A DNA stretch of 28,415 bases from a virus, in IMG/VR virus record IMGVR_UViG_3300025652_000385, positions 1 through 28,415 of that record, one strand, 5' to 3'. The translations under genes were made by a program, and so were the position numbers. Below, in pieces: positions 1 through 5,327 of the stretch. The notes under the pieces were generated by a model. The model searched no databases. It was not told the origin of the DNA and saw nothing but the letters and a program-made list of their open reading frames with translations. Each line of letters begins with the position of its first letter. Position 1 is the first letter of the stretch.

Positions 1-2
1 TG

Positions 3-356
3 AACAGTGCAGATTTAGAATTATTAATATATCTAGATTGTGTTGGTCTTTTTAACAGACTTGATTTTATAGACGGATCTTATTCATATAGTTGGGATAC
101 CAGAAGGTGGTCTAAGCTAAAGCAGAACGGTTGGATAACCTTGTTTTCAGCAAGGAACAGGACTACAGTTAAATCTAATATATATAAGGTGTCGTTTAAA
201 GGAAAGCAGCTTATAAGTAGAATATACAGAATTATGTTAGGGGAGGAGGATATACCCACCAGCACTAAACGTAACTCGATAATGAAGGGTAAGAAATACA
301 CAGACAAGGTACTTATAAAATCAATTAAAAACGTAAACAACGATAAATTATTATAG
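3..356 (+). CDS. Conserved phage protein, possible winged-helix fold (5' end missing)
   Basis: The reading frame is open from the left edge, so the N-terminus is lost; 117 residues plus a stop are visible. The pattern is a helical start, then SWDTRRWSKLKQNGWI, a strand-rich stretch with RNRTT and NIYKVSFKGKQLI, then a basic tail. A 'helix, Trp-rich turn, GWI, wing, KGKxLI' order is typical of winged-helix DNA-binding proteins, but this is inferred from pattern only. From memory, similar sequences (RIYRIMLGEEDIP, MKGKxYTDKV) occur in marine Bacteroidota phages next to structural genes. A TTG at 141 could start a shorter product, but the sense frame is uninterrupted and conserved-looking upstream of it, so I read it as one longer gene. 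The next gene starts right after its stop. It could be a regulator of late genes, which is not shown. Confidence 0.6.
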   Translation, partial: NSADLELLIYLDCVGLFNRLDFIDGSYSYSWDTRRWSKLKQNGWITLFSARNRTTVKSNIYKVSFKGKQLISRIYRIMLGEEDIPTSTKRNSIMKGKKYTDKVLIKSIKNVNNDKLL

Positions 357-899
357 ATGGGATACAAAACAAAATCAATGCTTCATGCTAAAAGTACAGG
401 GCCTATATCTGATTATTATGCTAAAATCAAGACAAAAATTAACGATTTAAATAAGGTTTCCGAAAACAAAAGTAGCGTTAATAAATATGGTGATGAAAGA
501 GAAAGTAGCGCAACTCGTTCAAGTTCTAGGTCAAAAATTAATCCTGGAACTGGTGCAAGGCTTGGTGACACGGCCAGCCTAGTTTGGGATTTTTTTAGTA
601 AAAAAAGCTCACCTGAAGGTTCAGGCAAAACTAAAACTGAAACTAAAGGTCAGTCACCAGTTTCTGGTAATAAAAATCCTTCCTCCGCTGAAGCTGCGGA
701 AACGTCAAGTTTTGGGCGTCAAGAATCGGGGTTTGAATCAGGGCTAGGTGTAAAATTGTCTCCAGCGTTTTCGGAAAAGCCTGATAGTATAGATCCTGTG
801 CAAAATATGATTAGTCCTGAAAATTTACCTACTAGCATTTCAATGAAGTCAGACGCTTTTTCTAAAGGAATGGAAAGAAAGAAAAAGTATAAAAAATAA
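357..899 (+). CDS. Ser/Lys-rich, probably disordered protein
   Basis: A 180-aa protein starting at an ATG directly after the previous stop codon (TAG at 354-356), so the two are probably translationally coupled. I do not recognise it. It is rich in Ser, Lys, Gly and Glu and mostly predicted disordered by eye. A short hydrophobic island (SLVWDFF, around residues 75-81) sits in the middle, and the tail is very basic (KGMERKKKYKK). The low complexity and position among small accessory genes suggest a minor virion or DNA-associated protein, but nothing in the sequence proves a role. The overlapping minus-strand frame is a shadow. Confidence 0.65.
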   Translation: MGYKTKSMLHAKSTGPISDYYAKIKTKINDLNKVSENKSSVNKYGDERESSATRSSSRSKINPGTGARLGDTASLVWDFFSKKSSPEGSGKTKTETKGQSPVSGNKNPSSAEAAETSSFGRQESGFESGLGVKLSPAFSEKPDSIDPVQNMISPENLPTSISMKSDAFSKGMERKKKYKK

Positions 900-911
900 A
901 AAACAATAATT

Positions 912-1166
912 ATGAAAAATATACTATATCAACTTGGCGATACAGCCGCAAACTTAGATGGGTCTACCCCTGCACAGGCAGGCGCAATAGGTATGAATCC
1001 TTCAGCTCCTGCTGTTACACCCGCTGTTGCTGCACCTGCACCAGTTGCGGCTCCTGCACCAGTTGTGGCTCCTGCACCAGTTAATGCTACAGCACAAAAT
1101 TTTTCACCACAAACTCAAAACTCAGCAGACTACATATATGGTAGCGAAGAGTCAAGAGGTTATTAA
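912..1166 (+). CDS. Small Ala/Pro-repeat protein
   Basis: An 84-aa protein with a short N-terminal segment (MKNILYQLGDTAANLDGS), then an extended Ala-Pro-Val tract (residues about 31-58) of repeated APAPV-type units, and a polar, aromatic tail ending YIYGSEESRGY. The Ala-Pro tract is encoded by three tandem 18-bp units (see the repeat entry). Such tracts form stiff extended linkers. The start is supported by an A/T-rich leader (CAATAATT before ATG) and by the frame beginning cleanly after the previous gene. I do not recognise a family. It may be a small virion decoration or linker protein; this is inference. Confidence 0.55.
   Translation: MKNILYQLGDTAANLDGSTPAQAGAIGMNPSAPAVTPAVAAPAPVAAPAPVVAPAPVNATAQNFSPQTQNSADYIYGSEESRGY
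1032..1085 (+). repeat. Three tandem 18-bp units inside an Ala-Pro tract
   Basis: Units at 1032-1049, 1050-1067 and 1068-1085 share the core CCTGCACCAGTT. Each encodes six residues of the type APAPVx. Differences lie mainly at the unit borders. In-frame copy-number change would shorten or lengthen the linker without disrupting the gene. Confidence 0.85.
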
Positions 1167-1176
1167 ACTAAAGATT

Positions 1177-1383
1177 ATGAAAAAAGGAAAAAGATTATAT
1201 GCCCCAGGACAAGGAAGTGATGCCATATGGGACGGCCCGTTGGACTTAGACTCTATGCCAAAAGGCAAAGGCTCTAGTAGAGGTGCTAATGGTATAAAGC
1301 TGTTTGCTCATAATGAGCCAGCTTATGTTTCTGGCCCTATTACAGAAAAAGCTAAAGGTACGGATGGATTAGGCATGAACTAA
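1177..1383 (+). CDS. Small basic Gly-rich hypothetical protein
   Basis: A 68-aa product starting at the ATG at 1177. The frame is open further upstream to 1027, but that part overlaps the Ala/Pro-repeat gene in another frame and its translation (LHQLRLLHQL) is a shadow of those repeats, so the internal ATG is preferred. The sequence begins MKKGKRLYAPGQGSDAIWDG and continues with Gly/Lys-rich and Asn-rich segments. No family recognised. Its stop codon overlaps the next start as TAATG, implying coupled translation with the small membrane protein and endolysin that follow. Confidence 0.5.
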   Translation: MKKGKRLYAPGQGSDAIWDGPLDLDSMPKGKGSSRGANGIKLFAHNEPAYVSGPITEKAKGTDGLGMN

Positions 1384-1550
1384 TGGACGTATCAGATTTG
1401 AAGATATGGGTGCTAAGTACTATCGTCATGTTTATGACATTGACTGATTTAGAGGTAATATTAAAAATATTTTTATTAATCTTAACAATAGCATACACTT
1501 CATATAAGTGGTTTTATTTTTATAAAAAGAAGAAGCATGGAAATAAGTAA
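1383..1550 (+). CDS. Small membrane protein, candidate holin or lysis helper
   Basis: A 55-aa ORF: MDVSDLKIWVLSTIVMFMTL, then TDLE, a second hydrophobic run (VILKIFLLILTIAYTSY), and a basic aromatic tail ending KKKKHGNK. Two hydrophobic helices (residues about 8-20 and 25-41) separated by a short acidic turn, with a Lys-rich C-terminus, fit a small holin-type membrane protein. It starts within a TAATG junction with the preceding gene and overlaps the M15 peptidase gene by 14 nt. This is the classic holin-endolysin arrangement, which is the main support. The short helices and size also allow a spanin-like or accessory role. From memory, small proteins with the same LKIW.LST opening are common in Bacteroidota phages. 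Confidence 0.65.
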   Translation: MDVSDLKIWVLSTIVMFMTLTDLEVILKIFLLILTIAYTSYKWFYFYKKKKHGNK

Positions 1551-1995
1551 GCATGTATCGTACAAGGAAGGTATAAGAAGCTCTACAGCAACTCGTATGG
1601 GGATAGATAACGACCCTAACGCCACTCAATTACTTAATATGTCATTGCTGTCCGAAGAAATATTTGAGCCGCTTAGAGAGTACGTAGGAGGCCCGATACG
1701 GATTAACAGTTTCTTTAGGTCTGAAAAATTAAACAGGGCACTTAAGGGAAGTTTTACTTCTCAGCATTGTAAAGGACAGGCTTTTGATTTAGATGATTCT
1801 TATGGGTATAAGACTAATGCTGAAATGTATGAGTTCATCAAAGACAATTTGTCTTATGATCAGCTTATATGGGAATTTGGTACGGATGAGAATCCAAGTT
1901 GGATACATGTGTCTTATGTCTCTGAAGAAGAAAATAGAAATATGAGATTAAAGGCTTACAAGCACAATGGTAGAACTAAATATAAATCAATATAA
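1537..1995 (+). CDS. M15-family peptidoglycan peptidase (endolysin)
   Basis: A 152-aa protein of the peptidase M15A (zinc D-Ala-D-Ala carboxypeptidase-like) family, expected to cleave the peptide part of peptidoglycan at lysis. The zinc signature is complete: SQHCKGQAFDLD gives H77 and D84 (the SxHxxGxAxD motif), and PSWIHVSY gives H124, with an acidic residue at E113 in IWEFG as in relatives. The substrate-binding segment INSFFRSEKLN (about 56-66) is also typical. The length is that of a single catalytic domain with no cell-wall-binding domain and no signal peptide, so it needs a holin for export. It overlaps the small membrane gene upstream and shares TAATG with the next gene. Confidence 0.88.
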   Translation: MEISKHVSYKEGIRSSTATRMGIDNDPNATQLLNMSLLSEEIFEPLREYVGGPIRINSFFRSEKLNRALKGSFTSQHCKGQAFDLDDSYGYKTNAEMYEFIKDNLSYDQLIWEFGTDENPSWIHVSYVSEEENRNMRLKAYKHNGRTKYKSI

Positions 1996-2315
1996 TGCCA
2001 TACGTCCAGTACGATAGCCCCTTCCTGGCCAAAAGTAAGCCACCAGCTCCTTCAAAGAAGAAGTCTTTAGGTTATTACAATAAAGCAAATCCTACAGGCA
2101 CAGGAACTGATGCGGGTGGAGGAATGAGTGAGAAGGGTGTTAAAAAATACCGAAAGGATAATCCTGGAAGTAAGTTGCAAACTGCTGTAACTAAAGACCC
2201 TTCTAAGATTAAAGCAGGTAGTAAAGACGCTAAAAGAAGAAAATCTTTTTGTGCTAGGTCCAAAGGCTGGAAAGGTGAGAGAGGATTAGCGGCAAGAAGA
2301 AGATGGAATTGTTAA
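1995..2315 (+). CDS. Basic Cys-containing protein, DUF6321-like
   Basis: A 106-aa, strongly basic protein. The N-terminal 35 residues are Pro/Lys-rich and probably flexible. The rest contains GGGMSEKGVKKYRKDNPGSKLQ, then KAGSKDAKRRKSFCARSKG and a C-terminal ARRRWNC. From memory this is the DUF6321 pattern often seen in marine phages, whose function is unknown to me. Two cysteines (in SFCARS and the terminal WNC) are spaced as in relatives and may pair or bind metal. The charge suggests nucleic-acid or capsid binding. The start overlaps the endolysin stop as TAATG. Family assignment is by recognition of the motif, not by search. Confidence 0.7.
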   Translation: MPYVQYDSPFLAKSKPPAPSKKKSLGYYNKANPTGTGTDAGGGMSEKGVKKYRKDNPGSKLQTAVTKDPSKIKAGSKDAKRRKSFCARSKGWKGERGLAARRRWNC

Positions 2316-2334
2316 TAGTAAACAAATAATAGAT

Positions 2335-2694
2335 ATGGATAAGTCAAGAAAAAGAATCTCACAGGATTACGCTCGTAACGCTATTGTGGACGGAGATACT
2401 AAAGAAGGTAGATATGAAAAGAAGATGGCAGTAAAAGAAGCTGCTGGAGAAGGGCCTTCTATGAAGTCTAGTCTTTACATGTCAGGAACGTCTATGGGTA
2501 GTGGTGTTAATATGAAGTCAGGTTGCACTATATCAAAGCACATGAAAGGTAGCGGAATGAATATGAGTTCTAGTTCAAGGCATGACTCTGGAGGCCCCAA
2601 AATGGCTCCGCTTATAGGAATGGCTGTAAAGGCTTTAGCTCCAATGGTAATGGATAAGATAGCGGATAAGTTGGGTAAAAAGTTTGATAAATAA
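2335..2694 (+). CDS. Met/Gly/Ser-rich hypothetical protein with C-terminal amphipathic helix
   Basis: A 119-aa protein with 13 methionines (about 11%). They are concentrated in a Gly/Ser/Met-rich middle (residues 43-90, for example MSGTSMGSGVNMKSG and KGSGMNMSSSS), which also holds one Cys in SGCTISKHMKG. The N-terminus is charged and helical. The C-terminus (APLIGMAVKALAPMVMDKIA followed by DKLGKKFDK) looks like an amphipathic or membrane-active helix. No family recognised. Its neighbours are small basic proteins, an endolysin upstream and a metalloprotease-like gene downstream, so a minor virion or lysis-linked role is possible. The start is the first ATG after an A-rich leader. Confidence 0.55.
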   Translation: MDKSRKRISQDYARNAIVDGDTKEGRYEKKMAVKEAAGEGPSMKSSLYMSGTSMGSGVNMKSGCTISKHMKGSGMNMSSSSRHDSGGPKMAPLIGMAVKALAPMVMDKIADKLGKKFDK

Positions 2695-2696
2695 AC

Positions 2697-3047
2697 ATGG
2701 CGTTTAAACTACAGTCACCTCCTTATGTAAAAGAAAAAGTACCTACCTATGAGGCAGATTTAGGAAAAGGCGTGCTTGGGCAAAGTAATAACAATGGAAC
2801 TATAGTGCTTAACAATAAGCTAGACCCTAAGTTCCACAAGGAAGTTATTGACCATGAGATGGTGCATATTAATCAGATGTCTAGAGGTGATTTAGATTAC
2901 GATGAAAACAATATATACTGGAAGGGTAAGGCTTACTCTAAGAGTGATAGCAAGATAGCTATGGCTAGCCCAAAGAACTCTCCTTGGGAAAGGGAAGCTT
3001 ACAGCAAATCAAAAACCAAATATAAAGATACAAAGTACAATGTTTAG
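2697..3047 (+). CDS. Small HExxH metalloprotease-like protein
   Basis: A 116-aa protein with an HExxH zinc-protease motif: VIDHEMVHINQM gives H53, E54 and H57. A downstream SPWEREAY (E98/E100) could supply the third zinc ligand, as in gluzincin-like small proteases. Between them are RGDLDYDENNIYWKGKAY segments that I recall from related phage proteins. The N-terminal part (VKEKVPTYEADLGKGVLGQS...TIVLNN) looks like beta strands leading to the active-site helix. There is no signal peptide, so it acts in the cell or in the virion. Possible jobs are capsid or tail maturation, or processing of a host target; the sequence does not decide. Its end overlaps the next gene by 8 nt. Confidence 0.6.
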   Translation: MAFKLQSPPYVKEKVPTYEADLGKGVLGQSNNNGTIVLNNKLDPKFHKEVIDHEMVHINQMSRGDLDYDENNIYWKGKAYSKSDSKIAMASPKNSPWEREAYSKSKTKYKDTKYNV

Positions 3048-3555
3048 ACCTAATGTAGTAACAAACGGCCTGTTGATGACAGGTAATAAGATAAAGGTAG
3101 TCAAGAAGAAAAAGAACTCAGAAGTAACTTCAGTGGAAACTGCAGACAACACTATGTTTGCGGCACCTAAAAAGCTTTCTTATAATGACCCTGTTGCAGT
3201 ACAAGGAAGAGCTGAGGAAAGATCATTTCAAAGGGAACAAGCCCAATCGGCTGCTAAAGAAAGAAGATCTAATCCAATGACTGCTAGTCAGCTTAAAGGA
3301 AAAATTAAGGAAGCAAAAAAATTCCATAAAAAAGTTGGCAAGAACCAAGCAAAATCTACAAAACAATCTTTTGACAGACAGAGCCTAGCTACTGGTGGTG
3401 TTCGAGATATGGTACAAAAAGCTGGTGATACGGCTCAACGTGATGGCTCGGCTTGTGGTCGAACATCTGCTTGTGCAAGAAAAGTTTATAATAAATTCAA
3501 GAAAGGGCAGGGTGGTAAAAAAGGAAAAGCACACGACAAACTAATGAAAAAATAA
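3040..3555 (+). CDS. Highly basic hypothetical protein
   Basis: A 171-aa, Lys/Arg-rich protein with no recognised domain. Features are a short N-terminal segment (MFRPNVVTNGLLMTGNKIKV), a run of lysines (KKKK), a long charged helical region (residues about 60-115, Gln/Glu/Lys/Arg-rich), a pair of cysteines in SACGRTSACARK, and a Lys/Gly-rich tail (KKGQGGKKGKAHDKLMKK-like). The composition fits a nucleic-acid-binding or DNA-condensing protein, perhaps packaged; this is inference. The start overlaps the metalloprotease gene, and its stop is immediately followed by the next ATG, so it is part of one co-translated string. Confidence 0.6.
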   Translation: MFRPNVVTNGLLMTGNKIKVVKKKKNSEVTSVETADNTMFAAPKKLSYNDPVAVQGRAEERSFQREQAQSAAKERRSNPMTASQLKGKIKEAKKFHKKVGKNQAKSTKQSFDRQSLATGGVRDMVQKAGDTAQRDGSACGRTSACARKVYNKFKKGQGGKKGKAHDKLMKK

Positions 3556-4011
3556 ATGAAAAAGAAATTTAAAGATACAAAGATAGCTGCGTTTTTAAAA
3601 AACAAAGCCCCTGGAATTTTAAATATGGTGGGCGATATACTACCTACTAACGGTGCACTTGGTGTTGTAAAGAATTTAATATCTAAAGACGATTCTATAT
3701 CTGTTGAAGATAAAGAAACGGCATTAAGACTTATAGACCAGGACACGGCAGAAATGAAAGAGGTTAGTAAGCGTTGGGCTGCTGATATGAAGTCTGATTC
3801 GTGGCTATCTAAAAATACTAGGCCAATGTCATTAATATTTTTAACCTTAATGACCGTAGCCCTAATATGGGTTGATAGCATTGAAGCCGCTAGTTTTTCC
3901 GTAGATACTGGGTGGGTTAATTTACTACAAACATTAACTACGACAGTATACGTTGCTTACTTTGGTTCAAGGGGAGCAGAAAAATGGAAAACTTTAGGTA
4001 ATAATAAATAG
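3556..4011 (+). CDS. Holin-like membrane protein (3TM-type holin family)
   Basis: A 151-aa protein with a charged N-terminal half (residues 1-75) and then RWAADMKSDSWLSKNTRPMS, a motif I recall from the '3TM holin' family first described in gene-transfer agents (PF11351-like). Two clear hydrophobic segments follow, about 91-106 (MSLIFLTLMTVALIWV) and 119-136 (GWVNLLQTLTTTVYVAYF), then FGSRGAEKWKTL at the C-terminus, also typical of the family. It would sit in the inner membrane and could form the pore for the M15 endolysin encoded 1.5 kb upstream. With the 55-aa membrane protein this gives two holin candidates. The next gene has its own AT-rich leader. Confidence 0.7.
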   Translation: MKKKFKDTKIAAFLKNKAPGILNMVGDILPTNGALGVVKNLISKDDSISVEDKETALRLIDQDTAEMKEVSKRWAADMKSDSWLSKNTRPMSLIFLTLMTVALIWVDSIEAASFSVDTGWVNLLQTLTTTVYVAYFGSRGAEKWKTLGNNK

Positions 4012-4037
4012 AGTATAATCAAATTTAATTTAATATA
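4012..4037 (+). promoter_or_regulatory. AT-rich leader before the packaging gene cluster
   Basis: The 26-nt gap is almost pure A/T and ends ATTTAATTTAATATA before the ATG. It resembles, less exactly, the leaders at 9957 and 12753. There is no Shine-Dalgarno sequence. It may act as an A/T-rich translation leader or mark a transcription start; the sequence does not decide. Confidence 0.35.
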
Positions 4038-4274
4038 ATGAATATAACTGAAAAAGAGTTAGAGGAAGTTAGGGAACAGCAAACTAAAATTGCAGAAATC
4101 AAGCAAGATTTAGGAACCCTAGAAATGCAAAAGCACGAGATACTTCATGTGTTGGTAGACATAAACAAAGAAGTTAACGATACCAAGAAATCACTAGAAG
4201 AGAAGTACGGGCGAGTTAATATAAATCTTAATGACGGTAGTTATACTGATATTGAGGAAGTCCCTAGCGAATAA
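4038..4274 (+). CDS. Small coiled-coil protein upstream of packaging genes
   Basis: A 78-aa protein. Residues 4-56 are a continuous heptad-like, Glu/Lys/Leu-rich helix (KELEEVREQQTKIAEIKQDL...), almost certainly a coiled coil, followed by a short beta-like tail NINLNDGSYTDIEEVPSE. From memory, small coiled-coil proteins of this sort precede the terminase genes in crAss-like and marine Bacteroidota phages; their role is unknown to me. It starts after an AT-rich leader, the first real intergenic gap in several genes, and its stop overlaps the next start as TAATG. It therefore likely heads a co-translated group with the packaging genes. Confidence 0.65.
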   Translation: MNITEKELEEVREQQTKIAEIKQDLGTLEMQKHEILHVLVDINKEVNDTKKSLEEKYGRVNINLNDGSYTDIEEVPSE

Positions 4275-4501
4275 TGGGAAGTGTTATAAGGAAAATTAGC
4301 ATTGGTGCTGATTACAAAAATGAAGCTATGCATTACGCTGTATCACAGCAAGTGTACGGTGGTCATGAAATATCTGATATTCTCCTAGATGAGAAAGATA
4401 ACTCTTATAACATTTACATAAAGAAGAACGATGAAGTATTGCCTTGGAAGAAGTTCAATTCTAACATGGCTATCTCTGTGGAGTACGATTTACAGTATTA
4501 A
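4274..4501 (+). CDS. Conserved 75-aa protein near terminase, function unknown
   Basis: A 75-aa protein: MGSVIRKISIGADYKNEAMH, then VSQQVYGGHEISDILLDE, and a strand-rich end (NIYIKKNDEVLPWKKFNSNM, ISVEYDL). I recall a family with the same layout (RK.SIG.DY..AMHY...GG....DI..E......I..E..V..WK.......SVEY) next to terminase genes of marine Bacteroidota phages, but know no function. It joins both neighbours by TAATG overlaps, so translation of the GroES-like gene downstream probably depends on it. The small alpha/beta size fits a packaging or assembly accessory factor; that is inference from position only. Confidence 0.65.
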   Translation: MGSVIRKISIGADYKNEAMHYAVSQQVYGGHEISDILLDEKDNSYNIYIKKNDEVLPWKKFNSNMAISVEYDLQY

Positions 4502-5097
4502 TGAAAAGCGTACATGATTTTATTGTAAAGCCTATAAACGGTAGATACAATAACACGGTAAAAGTCGGAGATGTCGATCTTGTAGTAAACACAAAAATAG
4601 AGGAGTTCAAAAGTATAAGCAAGATTGCTGAGGTAGTAGCTTTGCCGTTATCAATAAAAACAAATGTAAAGATAGGTGACAAGGTTGTTGTTCACCACAA
4701 CGTCTTTAGAAGGTTTTATGATATAAGAGGCAATGAAAAAAACAGTAGAAGTTTTATAAAAGAAGACATGTACGCTTGCTCACCAGAGCAGATATATATG
4801 TACGGAGCCAATACAGCTCATTTAGACTACTGTTTTGTGAAACCCTTAACTAACCATGATATTTTTATTACAAGCAAGGAGAAGCCTCTTATGGGCTTAT
4901 TAAAGCATGGTAATGAGGAGCTAGACAGACTAGGGGTTCATGAGGGTGATTTAGTGTCATTCAGGCCGACCTCTGAGTTTGAGTTTGTAATAGATGGAGA
5001 ATTATTATATTGTATGAAATTAATTAACGTTGTAGCAAAGCATGAACGTAAAGGAAACGAAGAAGAGTATAATCCAAGCTGGGCAAAAAGCAGTTGA
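4501..5097 (+). CDS. Tandem GroES-like co-chaperonin candidate
   Basis: A 198-aa protein that looks like two copies of a GroES-type beta barrel. Copy 1 (residues about 5-100) has DFIVKPI, SISKIAEVVALPLSI, VKIGDKVVVHHNVF and FIKEDMYACSPEQIY. Copy 2 (about 109-180) has DYCFVKPL, EKPLMGLLKHGNEEL, VHEGDLVSF and VIDGELLYCMKLINVVA. The order 'KPL, short loop, exchange strand, GD.V.F, acidic loop, DGE.Y, ..ILA' is that of GroES. If correct, it would cap the host or phage GroEL to fold the capsid protein, as T4 gp31 does. The mobile loop cannot be verified by eye. I recall similar proteins beside terminase genes in crAss-like phages. It overlaps the next gene by 56 nt. Confidence 0.55.
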   Translation: MKSVHDFIVKPINGRYNNTVKVGDVDLVVNTKIEEFKSISKIAEVVALPLSIKTNVKIGDKVVVHHNVFRRFYDIRGNEKNSRSFIKEDMYACSPEQIYMYGANTAHLDYCFVKPLTNHDIFITSKEKPLMGLLKHGNEELDRLGVHEGDLVSFRPTSEFEFVIDGELLYCMKLINVVAKHERKGNEEEYNPSWAKSS

Positions 5098-5326
5098 GGA
5101 ATTGATTAAGGTAGCCAAAGAGGCTATTGTAGATTCTGATGATGACTTAACAGCAGATAAGCTAAAGAATGCGGCGGCAACTAAAAAGCTAGCTATATTC
5201 GATGCTTTTGAAATTCTTAACAGAATACAAGAGGAAGAAGACATGCTAGATGATAAACCTAAAGACGACACAAAAAAGAAAAGTGAGTTTAAGGGTTTTG
5301 CAGAAGGTAGAGCAAAGTTCGAGTAA
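5042..5326 (+). CDS. Putative terminase small subunit
   Basis: A 94-aa, charged, mainly helical protein directly upstream of the large terminase. Residues 8-65 (AGQKAVEELIKVAKEAI, LKNAAATKKLAIFDAFEIL, RIQEEE) form two helices joined by an acidic loop; the tail (KKKSEFKGFAEGRAKF) is basic. From memory, the phrase LKNAAATKKLAIFDAFEIL is conserved in proteins just before TerL in marine crAss-like phages. Small terminase subunits recognise DNA for packaging and sit exactly here, so the assignment is by position and helical make-up, not by a diagnostic motif. The ATG at 5042 lies inside the GroES-like gene; the next Met is after the conserved region, so this start is kept. The terminase ATG follows one base after its stop. 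Confidence 0.5.
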   Translation: MNVKETKKSIIQAGQKAVEELIKVAKEAIVDSDDDLTADKLKNAAATKKLAIFDAFEILNRIQEEEDMLDDKPKDDTKKKSEFKGFAEGRAKFE

Positions 5327-5327
5327 T

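Noticed and set aside
141-356. A separate small gene starting with TTG at 141
   Set aside because: The same frame is open to the left edge with conserved-looking sequence, so it is the end of a longer truncated gene.
1027-1176. Upstream extension of the 1177 gene
   Set aside because: The extension translates as repetitive LHQL text read from the Ala-Pro repeat of the overlapping gene in another frame.
3486-3881. A 131-aa open frame on the minus strand
   Set aside because: Antisense to the basic protein and the holin-like gene, both of which have convincing + strand content; the Phe/Ser-rich tail is a mirror of Lys-rich codons.
5250-5327. Longer start for the terminase
   Set aside because: It overlaps the candidate small terminase and adds a Lys/Arg/Ser-rich segment with no match to the family; the ATG at 5328 follows the previous stop by one base.
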